Below are positions 62,019 to 64,000 of a stretch of 64,000 nt of DNA, piece after piece. The position numbers and the translations under genes are program-made. Positions within the stretch are counted from its first letter, which is position 1. Each line of letters starts with the position of its first letter. This DNA comes from Seribacter sp963934295 (lineage in GTDB: Bacteria; Verrucomicrobiota; Verrucomicrobiia; Opitutales; Seribacteraceae). The stretch is from positions 65,605-129,604 of the forward strand of contig CAWVXY010000003.1 of assembly GCA_963934295.1 (NCBI GenBank). Reading direction: 5' to 3'. A model generated the notes under the pieces. That model was given only the letters and a program-made list of their open reading frames with translations, did no database searches and was not told the origin of the DNA.

Positions 62019-62311
62019 TAGAAACTCTGTTTGCTTTACTTACGAGAAACTAGATGAGCGGTCTGACAAGAAAATCAAATCTCACCTACTCATTCTTACA
62101 AATTAAATGTAATTGGTTACACTAATAAAACTTTGACAAAAAGGTGACAAAAAGGTGACAAAATTAAACCTGTTAATGAAAAAATTATTCGAATATCTTC
62201 TATTTTGTAACATATTCCATAATGTCGCTGTTCAACAGATGAATGTGCCGTCTTTGTGATAATAAAAATATGATAGTGTTGAAAAAGCTTATTTACTTAT
62301 TAGCTCTTACA
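62019..62311. other. 293-bp intergenic region before the DUF285 gene
   Basis: AT-rich non-coding stretch with short tandem repeats (62133-62163) and no recognisable RNA gene. A second candidate ATG for the next gene lies at 62270 in the same frame. Confidence 0.5.
62133..62163. repeat. Three tandem 11-bp TGACAAAAAGG repeats
   Basis: TGACAAAAAGG at 62133-62143 and 62144-62154, then a partial third copy TGACAAAAT from 62155. The period of 11 bp places each copy on nearly the same face of the helix. It lies about 150 bp upstream of the DUF285 gene and may be a regulator-binding array. Confidence 0.5.
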
Positions 62312-64000
62312 ATGCGTATAAGGCTAACTCTCCAATTTGTGAGAATTTTCAAGAAATTTCTTTTTCTTTTATTCGGTTTCTCTGTTTACAGCCCACTAAT
62401 TGGAACACCCCTCACCAACACCAATTTCCAGACCGCAGTCAACCTTTGGTTCAACGACGAAGCCAACGCAACCACAACCTACGGGCATATCAAGGATTGG
62501 AACACCACGGCGGTGACGAATATGCAAAACGCTTTTTTCAACCGCTCGGCATTCGATGAAAATATTACGGATTGGGATGTAAGCAATGTCACCAACATGT
62601 ATCAAATGTTCAAAGGAGCATCGGCCTTCAATCAAAACATAAGCGACTGGAACACAAGCTCCGTGACCAACATGGGCAACATGTTTTACGGAACAAATGC
62701 TTTCAACCAACCCATCGGGAATTGGGACGTGAGCAAAGTGAACGCCATGGGTTCCATGTTCAGATCCAACACCTCATTCAACCAATTCATAGGAAATTGG
62801 GATACCTCTTCGGTTACGATCATGGGTTCCATGTTCAGGGGGGCGTCGGCATTCAACAACAGCATCGCCAATTGGAACGTATCTTCGGTTGCAAATATGT
62901 CTTACTTGTTCGAGGGAGCATCCTCTTTCAACCAAGCTCTTAATAATTGGAACACTTCTTCGGCGACCCAAATGACCTCTATGTTCAAGGGTGCCAATAA
63001 CTTCAACCGAGACATAAGCGATTGGAACGTATCAAATGTGACAAGTATGACCAACATGCTCAACTTCACTGCCCTCTCCAACTCCAACAAAGGAAAAATC
63101 CACGCATCCTTCTCCTCCAATTCGAACTGGTCTTACGACTGGCGGCAACACGTCGTAATCAATGATTCCAACTTCCAGTCCGCCGTCAACCTCTGGTTTT
63201 CCAATCAGGTCGATGCGAACGCCACCTATGGTCATATCAGCGATTGGAATACTTCAACTGTGACTAGTCTACGTCGTGCTTTCATGAATAGAGCCTCTTT
63301 CAATGAGGATATAAGTAATTGGGATATTTCAAATGTCACCACTCTAAGAGAGGCGTTCAAAGGAGCGAGCTCCTTTAACCAAGACATCAGTGATTGGGAT
63401 ACCTCTTCTGTTACTTTGATGAGCGCTATGTTTGATGGCGCAAGTTCGTTCAATCAAAACATTGGCGATTGGAATACATCTGAAGTTACCAGTATGCATG
63501 CTGTCTTCGCTGCCGCCAGTTCCTTCAATCAAGACATCAGTAATTGGGATACCTCAACAGTAACAAACATGAGTGGAATGTTCAAAAATGCCGTATCTTT
63601 CAACCAAGATATTAGTGATTGGAATGTATCTAAGAATGGTTCATTTGCAGATATGTTTAGTGGGGCGATCAATTTCAACCAACCGATTGGCAAATGGAAT
63701 CTGTCGTCAGCAAGTGGGAGTATGTGGAGAATGTTTGAGGGGGCATCAGCCTTCAACCAAGACCTTAGCGATTGGAATGTCTCTGCAATCACCAATCTGG
63801 GTGCAATGTTCAAAAATGCTTCTAGCTTTAATCACCATCTAAATAATTGGGATATCTCTTCTGTTACTACTTTTAATGCTTGGGGTAATATATTTGATGG
63901 TGCCAACTCCCTCTCCAATTCAAATAAAGGCGAAACCCACAAGACCTTCTCTTCCAATTCGAACTGGCCCTACTCGAGTTGGTCGGCCTATGCAGTCTAT
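62312..64000 (+). CDS. DUF285 (BspA-like) repeat surface protein, 3' end cut by window
   Basis: Open frame of 563 codons that runs off the window. Signal peptide: IFKKFLFLLFGFSVYSPLIG. The rest is 25-residue repeats of the DUF285/BspA-like type (MFKGASAFNQNISDWNTSSV and variants), grouped in modules. Each module opens with NFQTAVNLWF...YGHIKDWN, holds seven to nine repeats, and closes with a cap LSNSNKG...SSNSNW. Module 1 covers about 62408-63140, module 2 about 63160-63975, and a third seems to start at the edge. ATG 62312 gives the best signal peptide; ATG 62270 is in frame upstream. Likely a secreted or surface binding protein. Confidence 0.88.
   Translation, partial: MRIRLTLQFVRIFKKFLFLLFGFSVYSPLIGTPLTNTNFQTAVNLWFNDEANATTTYGHIKDWNTTAVTNMQNAFFNRSAFDENITDWDVSNVTNMYQMFKGASAFNQNISDWNTSSVTNMGNMFYGTNAFNQPIGNWDVSKVNAMGSMFRSNTSFNQFIGNWDTSSVTIMGSMFRGASAFNNSIANWNVSSVANMSYLFEGASSFNQALNNWNTSSATQMTSMFKGANNFNRDISDWNVSNVTSMTNMLNFTALSNSNKGKIHASFSSNSNWSYDWRQHVVINDSNFQSAVNLWFSNQVDANATYGHISDWNTSTVTSLRRAFMNRASFNEDISNWDISNVTTLREAFKGASSFNQDISDWDTSSVTLMSAMFDGASSFNQNIGDWNTSEVTSMHAVFAAASSFNQDISNWDTSTVTNMSGMFKNAVSFNQDISDWNVSKNGSFADMFSGAINFNQPIGKWNLSSASGSMWRMFEGASAFNQDLSDWNVSAITNLGAMFKNASSFNHHLNNWDISSVTTFNAWGNIFDGANSLSNSNKGETHKTFSSNSNWPYSSWSAYAVY
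62520..63890 (+). repeat. 75-bp DUF285 repeats in two modules
   Basis: Units of 25 codons with the pattern M-x-x-MF-x-(G/N)A-x-x-FN-x-x-I-x-x-W-(D/N)-x-S-x-V-T. Seven copies are seen in module 1 and about eight in module 2, where one copy has an extra residue. Copies differ enough that they are not very recent duplicates. Confidence 0.9.

Noticed and set aside
62396..63813. Several minus-strand open frames opposite the DUF285 gene
   Set aside because: They mirror the repeat units and have no protein features; the plus-strand reading has a signal peptide and a known repeat family.
1..64000. CRISPR arrays, insertion sequences, prophage, tRNA/rRNA genes, toxin-antitoxin or restriction systems
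   Set aside because: None seen. The tandem repeats present are intragenic protein repeats, and the SNF2 ATPase has no neighbouring nuclease or methylase to suggest a defence system.

Overview
The window looks like chromosomal DNA from a free-living, aerobic, Gram-negative member of the Verrucomicrobiota, most likely an Opitutae/Puniceicoccales-type marine lineage. The signs are a planctomycete/verrucomicrobial pair of a PSCyt1-DUF1549-DUF1553 protein and a DUF1501 protein, a WPQFRGP-type PQQ propeller protein, a repeat-rich surface protein with a Trp-rich C-terminal domain of the kind common in Opitutae, and a DUF285 (BspA-like) surface protein. LpxK shows a lipid A outer membrane, and oxygen-dependent HemF shows aerobic life. 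Placement is by inference from gene content; no rRNA or tRNA gene was seen. The DNA is moderately AT-rich by eye and Shine-Dalgarno sequences are mostly weak, so several starts (GTG, TTG) are uncertain.

Layout. 1-8.7 kb: argS, a small secreted protein, a DsbD-alpha-like secreted protein coupled to an IscA/ErpA-type Fe-S protein, then a cytosolic Ser/Thr kinase, rpoN, tsaB-like and alr in one direction. 8.8-17.5 kb: a secreted GH144-type glucoamylase-like protein, the cytochrome/LamG/DUF1553 protein with its DUF1501 partner, and an amgK-murU pair for cell-wall sugar recycling. 17.5-22.5 kb: a diheme cytochrome c lipoprotein and a sugar-type ABC importer whose ATPase gene is convergent to its permease/binding-protein operon. 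22.7-30.9 kb: an accessory block of exported proteins (degenerate SUMF1-like protein with Ca-loop insert, a 1.6 kaa cadherin-like repeat protein, an HExxH putative protease, an LRR lipoprotein). 31.2-37.5 kb: an SSS transporter with an inserted beta domain, a pyridine-nucleotide disulfide oxidoreductase, a transglutaminase-like protein and a cNMP/pseudo-receiver/STAS-like regulator. 37.6-47.3 kb: hemF-hemE, lpxK, panD-class V aminotransferase, topB, a cysteine-free FmdB-like protein, lipA, and a PQQ propeller protein. 47.4-55.6 kb (minus strand): groEL, groES, dnaK, rbfA, infB, nusA. 55.7-62 kb: leuB, alaS and a SNF2 helicase. 62.3 kb to the edge: an incomplete DUF285 surface protein.

Most of the window is housekeeping. 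The most unusual parts are the exported block at 22.7-30.9 kb, the symporter with a beta-domain insert, the receiver domain that has lost its phosphoacceptor, the FmdB-like protein without zinc ligands, and a promoter followed at once by an intrinsic-terminator hairpin in the nusA leader. No CRISPR array, insertion sequence, prophage or recognisable defence system was found.
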